From: Bordetella pseudohinzii
GTDB lineage: Bacteria > Pseudomonadota > Gammaproteobacteria > Burkholderiales > Burkholderiaceae_B
Direction: 5' to 3'
Length of the DNA: 64,000 nt
NCBI RefSeq assembly: GCF_000657795.2
Contig: NZ_JHEP02000011.1
Coordinates: forward strand, 115,952 to 179,951
Positions 8,527 through 17,590 of the stretch are shown piece after piece; position 1 is the stretch's first letter; each line of letters begins with the position of its first letter. The translations under genes were made by a program, and so were the position numbers. The notes beneath the pieces are model-generated. The model searched no databases and was not told the DNA's origin. It saw only the letters and a list, made by a program, of their open reading frames with translations.

Positions 8527-9168
8527 TTGCCCAACAATGTCTTTTTCAACAGCGCTTCGCGCCGGCTGGGACGGCGCGTGGCCAGCGTGGTCGCCGCCCT
8601 GGTCCTCGGAGCGGTGGCGGCCTGGCTGCACCGCGACCCCGCGCCGGCCGCGCCGCCGGCCGTCCCGGCCGAGGCGGGCGCGCCAGCCGACCTGCCGCGG
8701 GCCAGCTATACCCTGCGGGGCACCATTGTCAACGTGGCCGACGGCGATACGGTCACGCTGCGCGCGCCCGACGGGCAGCGGCGCATCCGCCTGGACAGCA
8801 TCGACGCCCCCGAGGCCGGCCATGGCCGTGACCAGCCGGGCCAGCCCTATGCCGAAGTCTCGCGGCAGCATCTGGCCAGCCTGGTCGCCGGCCGGGACCT
8901 GACCGCCCAGTGCTACGAAAAAGACCAGTACGGGCGGGAGCTGTGCGCGCTTATCCTGCCCGATGGCCGCTCGGCCAACCGCGAGCAGGTCGCCGCCGGC
9001 TACGCCTGGGCCTACACCGCCCGGCGCGGCGATTACCTACGTGATAAATCCCTGCCCGAGTTGCAGCGCCAGGCCCGTCAGGCCGGCCGCGGGCTATGGG
9101 CCCAGCCGGGCGCTGTCGAGCCCTGGAAATGGCGTTATGACTGCTGGAAAGAACGGCGTTGCCAATAG
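8527..9168 (+). CDS. Secreted or membrane-anchored thermonuclease-family (SNase-like) nuclease
   Basis: 213 residues. An N-terminal hydrophobic segment (about residues 18-34) after basic residues serves as a signal or anchor, and an Ala/Pro-rich linker follows. The staphylococcal-nuclease OB fold starts near residue 60. Catalytic and Ca2+-binding residues are visible in VADGDTVTL, IRLDSIDAPE and KDQYGRELC. It should cut DNA or RNA in the periplasm or outside the cell. The start is a TTG at 8527 with GCGAGG six bases upstream; no ATG gives a complete signal sequence. It follows corA by 24 bp and may share its transcript. Confidence 0.85.
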   Translation: MPNNVFFNSASRRLGRRVASVVAALVLGAVAAWLHRDPAPAAPPAVPAEAGAPADLPRASYTLRGTIVNVADGDTVTLRAPDGQRRIRLDSIDAPEAGHGRDQPGQPYAEVSRQHLASLVAGRDLTAQCYEKDQYGRELCALILPDGRSANREQVAAGYAWAYTARRGDYLRDKSLPELQRQARQAGRGLWAQPGAVEPWKWRYDCWKERRCQ

Positions 9169-9202
9169 CGAAATGCCGGAAAAAAAGAGGCCAGGTTTCC
9201 GT

Positions 9203-9230
9203 ATGACAAGTGTGAGGGCTTTGCTATTCT
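9203..9230 (+). promoter_or_regulatory. Candidate sigma-70 promoter of the peptide ABC importer operon
   Basis: ATGACA at 9203-9208 (5 of 6 to TTGACA) and TATTCT at 9225-9230 (4 of 6 to TATAAT) are separated by 16 bp. They lie about 29 bp upstream of the ATG of the first operon gene. It is a consensus match only. Confidence 0.4.
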
Positions 9231-9258
9231 TCTGGCGCACCACACGGGGAAAGTCTTG

Positions 9259-11505
9259 ATGAAACTGCATCGCATATCGGGGCGGCTGCTGCGCTGTATC
9301 CTGGCCGCCCTTACGATGATGGCCGCATTGGCCGCTTGTTCGCGCGAAAGCCCGGTCAACAGCCCCTATCTTTCCGGCGCCCTCGAAGAAAACACGCTCT
9401 ACACGGCCTTCGTCAAGCGCTCGCCCAAGTATCTCGATCCGGCAAGCTCCTATTCCACCGACGAGACGCCGTATACCTACAACATCTATGAGCCGCTCTA
9501 TGGGTATCACTACCTCAAGCGGCCCTACGAGCTCGTCCCGCGCGCGGCCAGCGAGATCGCCCATCCGGTCTATCTCGACGCCCAGGGCCGGCCCCTGCCG
9601 GATGACACGCCCGGCGAGCGCATCGCCGAGAGCGTCTATGACATCACGCTGCGTCCGGGCATACGCTACCAGCCGCACCCGGCCTTCGCCCGCAAGCCCG
9701 ATGGCGGCTACGCCTACTATCCGCTGGCCCCGGGCGAGCTGGACGACAAGTTCTACCTGCCCGACTTTCCCCTGACCGGCAGCCGTGAACTCACCGCCGA
9801 CGACTACGTCTACGCCTTTCGCCGCCTGGCCAGCCCGCGCGTGGTTTCGCCCATCTATTCGCTGATGGCCGAGCATATCGTCGGCATGCAGCAATATGGC
9901 GAGCGCCTGCGCGAGCGCGACCGCGCGCAGCGGCAGGCGCTGCCCGCGGGCGCGCGCGACCTGCCCTGGCTGGACCTGCGCGAGCCCGAGGGCTTTGATG
10001 GCGTGCAGGCGCTGGACAGCCGCACGCTGCGCATCCGCATCAAGGGCAAGTATCCCCAGTTCAAATACTGGCTGGCCATGACCTTCACCGCGCCCATCCC
10101 CTGGGAGGCCGACCGCTTCTACAGCCAGCCGGGCATGGCCGAGCACGATCTCTCGCTCAACACCTGGCCGGTGGGCACCGGCCCCTACATGCTGGTGGAG
10201 TCGCGGCCCAATTGGCGCCATGTGCTGGCCCGCAATCCCAATTTCCACGGCGAGGCCTATCCCTGCGAGGGCGAGCCGGGCGACAGGCAGGCCGGCCTGC
10301 TGGCCGATTGCGGCAAGCCCACGCCCTTCATCGACCGCGTGGTGTTCAGCGTCGAAAAAGAAGCCTTGCCCCTGAACGGCAAATTCCTCCAGGGGTATTA
10401 CGACGTGCCCCAGGTCGAGCGCGGCGAGTATGGCGTGTCCATGCTGGTGGCCGCGGGCGACTCCCAGGAAAAGGCCGCGCTCTACCGCGAGCGCGGCATC
10501 CGCCTGCCCACCACGGTCGAGACCTCCAACTGGTATATGGGCTTTAACTGGCTGGACCCCGTCGTGGGCAAGGGCGATACGCCTGAGCAGGCCGAGCGCA
10601 ACCGCAAGCTGCGCCAGGCCATCAGCATCGTCTTCGACTGGGAGGAGTACATCAATATCTTCGAAAACGGGCAGGCCGCCGCCGCCCATGGGCCGGTGCC
10701 GCCCGGGGTGCTGGGCTACCAGCCCCTGCCCGAGGGCTACAACCCCGTGACCTACCAGCTCGCCGATGGCAAGCCCGTGCGCAAGCCGCTCGATGCGGCG
10801 CGCGAGCTGCTGGCCCAGGCCGGCTATCCGGGCGGGCGCAATGCGCAGACCGGCGCGCCGCTGGTGCTCTATTACGACGCCATGTCCGGCGCCGGCGCCA
10901 GCCCGCAGTTCGACTGGATGCGGCGCCAGCTGGCCAAGATCGGCATCCAGATGGATGTCCGCTCCACCGACTACAACCGCTTCCAGGACAAGATGCGGCG
11001 CGGCACGGCCCAGCTCTTCTTCTGGGGCTGGAACGCCGACTATCCCGACGCCGAAAACTTCCTCTTCCTGCTCTACGGGCCCAATGCCAAGGCCAAGAGC
11101 GGCGGCGAAAACGCGGCCAACTACGAAAACCCCGAATACGACCGCCTCTTCGAGCAAATGAAATTCCTCGACGACGGCCCCGAAAAAGCAGCCATCATCG
11201 CCCGCATGGTCGATGTGGTCCGGCGCGACGCGGTCTGGATGTTCGGCTACTTTCCGATGTCGGGCGGCGCCTACCAGCAGTGGGTGGGCAATGCCAAGCC
11301 CACCCAGATGGTGCGCAACACCCTGCAATACATGAAGGTCGACCCCGCGCTGCGGCTGCGCAAGACCGACGAATGGAACCGCCCCCGCTGGTGGCCGCTG
11401 GGCATCGTGCTGCTGCTCATCCTGCTGGCCATCATCCCTTCCTATATCACGCTGAAACGGCGCGAGCGCCAGACCGCGTTTGGCGCCCGGGAGCGACAAT
11501 CATGA
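9259..11505 (+). CDS. Large family 5 extracellular solute-binding lipoprotein with C-terminal membrane anchor
   Basis: 748 residues. An N-terminal signal with lipobox ALAAC predicts lipid anchoring, and an SBP_bac_5 (OppA/DppA/YejA-like) body follows. Near the C-terminus is a clear transmembrane segment (about residues 711-731, VLLLILLAII) followed by a basic tail, KRRERQ. The usual family length is 530-610 residues, and a C-terminal membrane helix is unusual for a periplasmic binding protein. The ATG at 9259 follows GGGGAAAG; a TTG one codon earlier is also possible. It is the first gene of a four-gene operon and its stop overlaps the next start (ATGA). It presumably captures peptides or a peptide-like compound; the ligand is unknown. 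Confidence 0.85.
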   Translation: MKLHRISGRLLRCILAALTMMAALAACSRESPVNSPYLSGALEENTLYTAFVKRSPKYLDPASSYSTDETPYTYNIYEPLYGYHYLKRPYELVPRAASEIAHPVYLDAQGRPLPDDTPGERIAESVYDITLRPGIRYQPHPAFARKPDGGYAYYPLAPGELDDKFYLPDFPLTGSRELTADDYVYAFRRLASPRVVSPIYSLMAEHIVGMQQYGERLRERDRAQRQALPAGARDLPWLDLREPEGFDGVQALDSRTLRIRIKGKYPQFKYWLAMTFTAPIPWEADRFYSQPGMAEHDLSLNTWPVGTGPYMLVESRPNWRHVLARNPNFHGEAYPCEGEPGDRQAGLLADCGKPTPFIDRVVFSVEKEALPLNGKFLQGYYDVPQVERGEYGVSMLVAAGDSQEKAALYRERGIRLPTTVETSNWYMGFNWLDPVVGKGDTPEQAERNRKLRQAISIVFDWEEYINIFENGQAAAAHGPVPPGVLGYQPLPEGYNPVTYQLADGKPVRKPLDAARELLAQAGYPGGRNAQTGAPLVLYYDAMSGAGASPQFDWMRRQLAKIGIQMDVRSTDYNRFQDKMRRGTAQLFFWGWNADYPDAENFLFLLYGPNAKAKSGGENAANYENPEYDRLFEQMKFLDDGPEKAAIIARMVDVVRRDAVWMFGYFPMSGGAYQQWVGNAKPTQMVRNTLQYMKVDPALRLRKTDEWNRPRWWPLGIVLLLILLAIIPSYITLKRRERQTAFGARERQS

Positions 11506-12479
11506 CAAGCTATGTGCTGCGCCGGCTGCTGTATGGGGTGTTGATCCTCATAGGCGTCAATCTCTTTACCTTCATCCTCTTCTTCGCGGTCAATACGCCC
11601 GACGACATGGCCCGTCTGGCCATCGGCGGGCAGCGCACCAGCCAGGACGCCATCGACAAATGGAAGGCCGACCGCGGCTACGACAAGCCGCTTTTTTTCA
11701 ACCACGCGCAATCCGGGCTTGAGCGCTACACCGACACGGTGTTCTACCAGCGCTCCGTGCCCCTGCTGGCCATGGAGTTCGGCGCCTCCGATGCCGGGCG
11801 CGACATCGGCCGCGAAATCAAGACGCGCATGTGGCCCAGCCTGGCCCTGGCCCTGCCGTCCTTCCTGCTCGGGCTGTTCGCCAGCATCGTGTTTTCGCTC
11901 ACCCTGGTCTTCTTCCGCGCGACCCGGCTGGACTTCTGGGGCGTGGTCGTCTGCGTGATCCTGCTGTCGATCTCCAGCCTGTTCTACATCATCGCGGGGC
12001 AGTGGCTGTTCGCCAAGCTGTGGCAGCTGGTGCCTTATTCGGGCTACGCGGACGGGCTGGGCAGCGTCAAGTTCCTGGCCCTGCCGGTGCTGGTGGCGGT
12101 CATCTCGCGGCTGGGGCCCGAGGCCAGGTTCTACCGCAGCATCTTTCTTGAGGAGATCGGCAAGGATTATGTGCGCACCGCCCGCGCCAAGGGCCTGAGC
12201 GAGACGCTGGTGCTGTTCCGGCATGTGCTGCGCAACGCCCTGCTGCCCATCCTGACGAGCACGGTCTCGGCCATTCCGCTGCTCTTCATGGGCAGCCTGA
12301 TCGCCGAATCCTTCTTCGGCATTCCGGGCCTGGGCAGCTACACCATCGACGCCATCAATGCGCAGGACTTCTCCATCGTGCGCGCCATGGTGTTCCTGGG
12401 ATCGGCGCTCTACATCCTGGGTCTCATCCTCGCCGACATCTCCTATACGCTGGCCGATCCCCGCGTGCGTTTCGAGTGA
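11502..12479 (+). CDS. Peptide ABC transporter inner-membrane permease, DppB/YejB type
   Basis: 325 residues. An N-terminal membrane helix (MTSYVLRRLLYGVLILIGV) precedes a periplasmic stretch, then five further helices. The ABC permease coupling motif is seen in YVRTARAKGLSETLVLFRHVLRNALLPI (split reading: EAA-type loop, roughly residues 222-250). It should pair with the next gene to form the membrane channel. The ATG overlaps the stop of the binding-protein gene by ATGA, and its own stop is followed within 5 bp by the next ATG, so the operon is translationally coupled. Confidence 0.9.
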   Translation: MTSYVLRRLLYGVLILIGVNLFTFILFFAVNTPDDMARLAIGGQRTSQDAIDKWKADRGYDKPLFFNHAQSGLERYTDTVFYQRSVPLLAMEFGASDAGRDIGREIKTRMWPSLALALPSFLLGLFASIVFSLTLVFFRATRLDFWGVVVCVILLSISSLFYIIAGQWLFAKLWQLVPYSGYADGLGSVKFLALPVLVAVISRLGPEARFYRSIFLEEIGKDYVRTARAKGLSETLVLFRHVLRNALLPILTSTVSAIPLLFMGSLIAESFFGIPGLGSYTIDAINAQDFSIVRAMVFLGSALYILGLILADISYTLADPRVRFE

Positions 12480-12484
12480 CCGCC

Positions 12485-13939
12485 ATGCCACGATTCATCT
12501 TTCTCTGGACGGACGTCGCCCTTTTCCTGATGGTCCTTGCCGTCTTGGCCTATGTCTGGCGCGTGCGGCGCAGCCCCGCCTTGCGCGCCACCTGGCGCCG
12601 GGTGGCCGCCGACGCGCCGGCCATGTGCTCGGCCGTGGTGCTGTCCTGCTTTGTCCTGGTGGGGCTGCTGGATTCCGTGCACTTTCAGCTGCGCCTGCCG
12701 CCGGCGCCCACGGCCGCCGCCGACGCGCCGCCGGTGTACGCGCCGGCCGTCACCTCGCTGCTGGACAGCCTGATGGCGCCGTCCGTACTGGCCAAGCCCG
12801 AAAAAACCTACTCGGCCCCGCTGGCCTCGCATCAGTTCACCAAGGAGAGCATGGTGGGCGAGGATGGCGCGGTCAGCCGCGACTTTCCGCGTCTGCGCCA
12901 TGGCGGCGCCCACCTGGCCGACCCCGCGGCCGAAACCTGGCCCGACATCCGCGCCCGCCTGGCGCGCGGGCTGGCCGCCGGGCTGGCGGCCGCGCTGCTG
13001 GCGGCCGTCGCGCTGGCCGTGTTTCTCGCCTGCCGCCGGGGCCCGGGCAGGGTGGGCCTGGCCGACCTGCTGCGCGGCAACAGCCTGGTGCCCTGGCGCG
13101 CCATGCTGCTGACGCTGGCCGTCCTCTGCCTGGCGGGCGGCGGCCTGGCGGCCCTGGCCACGGGCTATCACGTGCTGGGCACCGACCGCACCGGCAACGA
13201 TGTGCTCTGGCAGGCGCTCAAGAGCGTACGCACGGCGCTGGTGATAGGCACGCTCACCACCCTGGCCATGCTGCCGCCGGCCATCGGCTTCGGCATCGCC
13301 GCGGGTTATTTCAAGGGCAAGGTGGACGATGTCATCCAATACCTCTACACCACGCTGACCTCCATCCCCGGCGTCCTGCTGGTGGCCGCCTGCTCGCTCA
13401 TGATGCAGGTCTATATCGAGAACCACGCCGAGTATTTCGATACCTCGGCGGCGCGCGCTGATGCGCGCCTCTTCCTGCTGTGCATGATTCTCGGTTTGAC
13501 GGGCTGGTCGGCCCTGTGCCGGCTGCTGCGCGCCGAAACGCTCAAGCTGCGCGAACAGGAGTACATCCAGGCCGCGCGCGCCTTCGGGGTGTCGCACTGG
13601 CGCATCATGGCGCGGCATCTGCTGCCCAATGTCATGCATATCGTGCTCATCACGGCCGTGCTGGAGTTCTCCGGGCTGGTGCTCTACGAGGCGGTGCTGT
13701 CCTACCTGGGCATAGGGGTCGATCCCAGCATGAACTCGTTTGGCTCCATGATCGACGGCGCGCGCCTCGAAATGTCGCGCGACCCCATGATCTGGTGGAA
13801 CCTGCTCACCGCCTTCGTCTTCCTGCTGACCCTGGTGCTGGCCGCCAACCTGTTCGCCGACGGCGTGCGCGATGCCTTTGACCCGCGCAGCCGGCGTTTC
13901 CGGCCCCATCTCAAGCAAGCGACCGGAGGCGCGCAATGA
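12485..13939 (+). CDS. Peptide ABC transporter inner-membrane permease, DppC/YejE type, with long N-terminal region
   Basis: 484 residues against about 300-340 for the family. The C-terminal two-thirds holds the usual permease core, with YHVLGTDRTGNDVLWQ and the EAA loop EYIQAARAFGVSHWRIMARHLLPN. The extra length is an N-terminal part with a helix near residues 5-25, another near 50-70, a long periplasmic Ala/Pro-rich insert, then a further helix near 155-180. A GTG at 12476 overlapping the previous stop is an alternative start in the same frame. It forms the channel with the upstream permease. Confidence 0.87.
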   Translation: MPRFIFLWTDVALFLMVLAVLAYVWRVRRSPALRATWRRVAADAPAMCSAVVLSCFVLVGLLDSVHFQLRLPPAPTAAADAPPVYAPAVTSLLDSLMAPSVLAKPEKTYSAPLASHQFTKESMVGEDGAVSRDFPRLRHGGAHLADPAAETWPDIRARLARGLAAGLAAALLAAVALAVFLACRRGPGRVGLADLLRGNSLVPWRAMLLTLAVLCLAGGGLAALATGYHVLGTDRTGNDVLWQALKSVRTALVIGTLTTLAMLPPAIGFGIAAGYFKGKVDDVIQYLYTTLTSIPGVLLVAACSLMMQVYIENHAEYFDTSAARADARLFLLCMILGLTGWSALCRLLRAETLKLREQEYIQAARAFGVSHWRIMARHLLPNVMHIVLITAVLEFSGLVLYEAVLSYLGIGVDPSMNSFGSMIDGARLEMSRDPMIWWNLLTAFVFLLTLVLAANLFADGVRDAFDPRSRRFRPHLKQATGGAQ

Positions 13940-15600
13940 GTCTGCTCCATGTCCAAGACCTCGATGTGGCCGTGGCGTCCGAGGACGGCCTGGCGCATGT
14001 GGTCAAGCGCCTGAGCCTGGCCATCGCGCGCGGCGAGACTTTCGCCCTGGTGGGCGAGTCCGGCAGCGGCAAGAGCATGACGGCGCTGGCGCTGCTGCGG
14101 CTCTTGCCCGACGCGGGGCGCATCGTCGGCGGCCAGGTCAATCTCGAAGACCAGGACCTCAACCATCTCACCGAGCGGCAGATGCGCGGCGTCCGGGGCG
14201 GCCGGGTCGGCATCATCTTCCAGGAACCCTCCACCAGCCTGAATCCAGTCATGCGGGTGGGCGACCAGATCGTCGAGATCCTGGTGGCGCACACCGCGCT
14301 GCGGGGCGCGGCGGCGCGGCGGCGCGCCATCGAATGGCTCTCGCGCGTGGGCATCCCCGAGCCCGAGCGCCGCGTCGACGATTATCCCTTCCAGTTTTCC
14401 GGCGGCCAGAAGCAGCGCGTCATGATCGCCATCGCGCTGGCCGCCGAGCCCCGGCTGCTGATCGCCGACGAGCCCACCACGGCTCTGGACGTGACGGTCC
14501 AGGCCCAGGTGCTGGAGCTGTTGGCCGACATCCAGCGCGAAATGGGCATGGCCGTGCTGCTGATCACGCATGACCTGGCCATCGTGCGCCAGACCGCGCA
14601 TCACGTGGCCCTGATGCGCGGCGGCGAGATCGTCGAGGCGGCCGATGCCCGGACCTTCTTCACCGCGCCCCGGCATCCCTATGCGCGGCAGCTGTTCGAC
14701 GCCATTCCCACTTTCGAGAAACGCGGCCGGCCGCTGGCCGGGGCCGCCGTCATCCCGGCCGTCCCCGCGGCCGCCCGCGCGCCGGGCGACATCGTGCTGG
14801 ACGTGCGGGACCTGCGTGTTCACTACCCGGTCCGCAAGGGCTTGCTGCGGCGTCCCGTCGCCTGGGTCAAGGCCGCCGACGGCGTGAGCTTCAACCTGCG
14901 GGCGGGCGAAACCCTGGCGCTGCTGGGCGAGTCCGGCTGCGGCAAGACCACCACGGGCAAGGCCTTGCTGCGCCTGGTCGACGGCGCGCGCATCGGTGGC
15001 CAGGCCCTGTTGGACGGCCGGGACCTGCTGGGCGCCGACCGCCGCGCCTTGCGGGCTTTGCGGCGCGACATCCAGATCGTGTTCCAGGATCCCTATGCCT
15101 CGCTGGATCCCCGCATGCGGGTCGGCAATATCCTCGATGAAGGCGTGGCTTCGCTGCATCCCGGCCTCAAGCCGGACCAGCGGCAGGCGCGCGCCGAGGA
15201 GCTGCTGCGCCGCGTCGGCCTGCCGGCGGACACGGTGAGGCGCTATCCGCATGAGTTCTCGGGCGGGCAGCGGCAGCGCATCGCCATCGCCCGCGCCTTG
15301 GCCGTCGAGCCCCGGGTGCTGATCTGCGACGAGCCCACCTCGGCGCTCGATGTCTCGGTGCAGGCGCAGATTCTCGATCTGCTGCGCGAGCTGCAGGCGG
15401 AGATGGGCATTGCCTATCTTTTCATCACCCACAACTTCGGGGTCGTGGAATATCTGGCCGACCGCATCGCCGTCATGGCCGAGGGCCGTATCGTCGAGCT
15501 GGACGACGCCGCCACGGTCTTGCGGCAACCCAGGCACGCCTTGACCCGGCGCCTGCTGCAGGCCGTGCCCAGGCTGGTGTTCGGAGATCAGGCGCGGTAG
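13936..15600 (+). CDS. Fused dual ABC ATPase of peptide importer, YejF/GsiA type
   Basis: 554 residues made of two complete nucleotide-binding domains. Domain 1 has Walker A GESGSGKS (40-47), signature FSGGQKQRV and Walker B LLIADEP. Domain 2 has Walker A GESGCGKT (about 331-338), signature FSGGQRQRI and Walker B VLICDEP. One chain therefore supplies both ATPase sites, as in YejF, instead of separate DppD and DppF subunits. The ATG overlaps the stop of the permease gene (ATGA), and the 3' end overlaps the convergent acetyltransferase gene by 13 bp. It powers uptake by the three genes upstream. Confidence 0.93.
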   Translation: MSLLHVQDLDVAVASEDGLAHVVKRLSLAIARGETFALVGESGSGKSMTALALLRLLPDAGRIVGGQVNLEDQDLNHLTERQMRGVRGGRVGIIFQEPSTSLNPVMRVGDQIVEILVAHTALRGAAARRRAIEWLSRVGIPEPERRVDDYPFQFSGGQKQRVMIAIALAAEPRLLIADEPTTALDVTVQAQVLELLADIQREMGMAVLLITHDLAIVRQTAHHVALMRGGEIVEAADARTFFTAPRHPYARQLFDAIPTFEKRGRPLAGAAVIPAVPAAARAPGDIVLDVRDLRVHYPVRKGLLRRPVAWVKAADGVSFNLRAGETLALLGESGCGKTTTGKALLRLVDGARIGGQALLDGRDLLGADRRALRALRRDIQIVFQDPYASLDPRMRVGNILDEGVASLHPGLKPDQRQARAEELLRRVGLPADTVRRYPHEFSGGQRQRIAIARALAVEPRVLICDEPTSALDVSVQAQILDLLRELQAEMGIAYLFITHNFGVVEYLADRIAVMAEGRIVELDDAATVLRQPRHALTRRLLQAVPRLVFGDQAR

Positions 15601-16022
15601 CGGTATTCCACGTCCCACTCCGACTCGCTCACTTTCTCGAAGCCGTGGGCCAGATAGAAGGCGTTGGAGCGGCTGCCCTTGAGGGCGCCCAGTTCGATGC
15701 TGGCGCCCAGGGTGCGAGCCCGGGCGCAGAGTTCGCGCAGCACGCGCGAACCGATGCCGCGCCCGCTGTGTTCGGGGCTGAGATAGAAATGCGTCAGGCG
15801 CCAGGCGGGCTGGCGGTCATCGAGGATGTAGAAACCCGCGCGCTGGCCGTCGACGACGATGTGGCGCGTGAGCGCCGGTTCGAAGCCGGCGCGCAGCCGC
15901 GCGCGCGATCGCTCGGGATCGAAGCGCCCCAGCGCTTGCAGGCTTTCGCGCATGGCCGCCAGCCGCAGCTCGGACAGCGCGTCAAAATCAGACTCTTGGG
16001 CGAGAGGGGTTTGCAGCATCAT
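15588..16022 (-). CDS. GNAT-family N-acetyltransferase
   Basis: 144 residues, the normal size for a single GNAT domain. The acetyl-CoA pyrophosphate-binding loop is HSGRGIGSRV near residues 85-94, after the strand LTHFYLSP. The closing motif NAFYLAHGFEKV is typical. The substrate cannot be told. Two adjacent ATG codons (16022 and 16019) are possible starts. The 3' end overlaps the convergent ABC ATPase gene by 13 bp. Confidence 0.85.
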   Translation of the reverse strand: MMLQTPLAQESDFDALSELRLAAMRESLQALGRFDPERSRARLRAGFEPALTRHIVVDGQRAGFYILDDRQPAWRLTHFYLSPEHSGRGIGSRVLRELCARARTLGASIELGALKGSRSNAFYLAHGFEKVSESEWDVEYRYRA

Positions 16023-16157
16023 GGCAGGCCATACGCAGTATCGATGACCGGCCTAGCATAGCCAATTCCCGCCGCCGCATTGGACGGCCGGGACGACAAC
16101 GCTGTTTCACCGGATTTCCGGGGTCAAAACGCTTGCCCCGGGTCATCGCCAGGCCTG

Positions 16158-17066
16158 TCAGCTGGCCCTGTCCTGTTCGGCCTCGCCCGAGGGATAGACC
16201 TCGCGGTTCAGCGCCAGCCAGGCCAGGGCCGCGTGCGAGAGATATCCGCCGCGGCGCCAGATCAGCGTCATTTCCCAGACCGCATCGCGGTCGTCGAGCG
16301 CCACCAGGCGCACGCCGGCCTGCTGGCGCTGCTCGGCGACCAGGCGCGGCAGAAAACCTATGCCCAGGCCCGAGGCCACCAGGGCGACGATGAAGTCGAT
16401 CTGGCCGCTGCGCGCCGCCGTCACGGGGGTGTAGCCGACGCGCTCGCAGGCCGAGATCAGCACCTGGTTGAGCGCAAAGCCGCTTTCGAACAGCACGAAG
16501 GGTGTGTCGCGCAGCTCGGCCAGGCGCAGCCGGCGCGATCGCGCCAGCGGATGGTCCGGCGGCATGAGCACCATGAGCGGTTCGCGGGCCACGGGCTGAT
16601 ACTCGAACGCCTCGGGCACGGGCGTGAGCGTGGCGCCCAGTTCGATATCGCCGCTTTGCACCATGTCTTCCAGGCGCCGGCTGCCGTGTTCGGCCAGGCT
16701 GATTTCGATGCCGGGATAGCGGCTGCGGAATTGCGCGAACAGCGGCGCGAACAGCACGCTGCTGCCCAGCGTGGGCAGGCCCAGGCGCAGCACGCCGCGC
16801 TTGAGACCGCGCAGTTCTTGCAGTTCGGCGACCAGGTCATCGCGCTGGGCCAGCATGGTCTGGGCGCGGCGGAACACCACTTCGCCGGCCTGGGTCGGGC
16901 GTGGCGGGTGGCTTTGCCGGTCCAGCAGCGGCATGCCGATCTCGTCTTCCAGCTGGCGCACGGCCTTGCTGACCGTCGGCTGGGTGGCATGAATGGCGCG
17001 CGCGGCCTGGGAAAAACCGCCTTGCCGCAGCACCTCGCAAAACGCCCGCAATGTCCGTAAATCCAT
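16158..17066 (-). CDS. LysR-family transcriptional regulator, divergent from cidA
   Basis: 302 residues. The N-terminal winged helix-turn-helix includes FSQAARAIHATQPTVSKAVRQLE (roughly residues 17-40, broken here only for description). It is followed by a periplasmic-binding-protein-like effector domain from about residue 90. The ATG at 17066 (MDLRTLRAFCEV) was chosen as it matches the canonical LysR start; an in-frame start at 17093 would add nine unconserved residues. It is divergent from the CidA/CidB pair, as the acetate-responsive regulator CidR is in other bacteria, so it probably controls them. Confidence 0.88.
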   Translation of the reverse strand: MDLRTLRAFCEVLRQGGFSQAARAIHATQPTVSKAVRQLEDEIGMPLLDRQSHPPRPTQAGEVVFRRAQTMLAQRDDLVAELQELRGLKRGVLRLGLPTLGSSVLFAPLFAQFRSRYPGIEISLAEHGSRRLEDMVQSGDIELGATLTPVPEAFEYQPVAREPLMVLMPPDHPLARSRRLRLAELRDTPFVLFESGFALNQVLISACERVGYTPVTAARSGQIDFIVALVASGLGIGFLPRLVAEQRQQAGVRLVALDDRDAVWEMTLIWRRGGYLSHAALAWLALNREVYPSGEAEQDRAS

Positions 17067-17095
17067 GGATATTCCATATCGGCATAAGGCCAATG

Positions 17096-17109
17096 AAATG
17101 AATTCATTT
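17096..17109. promoter_or_regulatory. Perfect 14-bp palindrome between LysR gene and cidA
   Basis: AAATGAATTCATTT is self-complementary over all 14 bases. It lies 29 bp upstream of the LysR start and 83 bp before cidA, in an AT-rich patch that stands out from the surroundings. It is a candidate operator for the LysR regulator; binding is inferred from position and symmetry. Confidence 0.5.
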
Positions 17110-17191
17110 TATCTATGCGGGGGAAAGGCGTACAAGAGGAGGGAGCGCCCAAGCTTCCGCGGACAGAGAAGCGCGCTCAGGGAGTGTTGTC

Positions 17192-17590
17192 ATGTTTGCT
17201 CGTAGTTGGACCCTCGGACGCAGCTATCTGAGGCGCAGCCGTTTATTGCAGATCGCGGTCATCGCGGGATTTGCCTGGGCCGGCCAGGCCCTGGCCCAGT
17301 GGGGCGGCCTGCCCATTCCGGGCGGCGTGATCGGCCTGGCGCTGGTCCTGCTCCTGTTGGGCAGCGGCCTGCTGCGGCCCAATCACATCCGGCGCGGCGC
17401 CAGCTGGCTGCTGGCCGAAATGCTGCTGTTCTTCGTGCCCGCCGTGATGTGTCTGCTCGACCATCGCGAACTGATGGGCATGCTGGGATTGAAGATCCTG
17501 GCCGTCATCGCGCTGGGCACGTTGCTGGTGATGGGCGGCACCGCCCTGGCCATCGACCTGTGCTATCGATGGATGAACCGCCATGCTTGA
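17192..17590 (+). CDS. cidA: CidA/LrgA-family holin-like membrane protein
   Basis: 132 residues with four predicted membrane helices. The family features are the GGLPIPGGVIGLALVLLLL region near residue 40 and the ASWLLAEMLLFFVPAVMCL helix near 70-90. CidA/LrgA proteins are holin-like and are linked to murein hydrolase export, overflow metabolism and programmed lysis in Gram-positives; the role in Proteobacteria is less clear. Its stop overlaps the start of the CidB/LrgB gene by 8 bp. The divergent LysR gene is the likely regulator. Confidence 0.85.
   Translation: MFARSWTLGRSYLRRSRLLQIAVIAGFAWAGQALAQWGGLPIPGGVIGLALVLLLLGSGLLRPNHIRRGASWLLAEMLLFFVPAVMCLLDHRELMGMLGLKILAVIALGTLLVMGGTALAIDLCYRWMNRHA

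Noticed and set aside
9176..9201. Terminator after the nuclease gene (CGGAAA ... TTTCCG)
   Set aside because: The loop is too long and no T-run follows; the region fits better as part of the promoter of the next operon.
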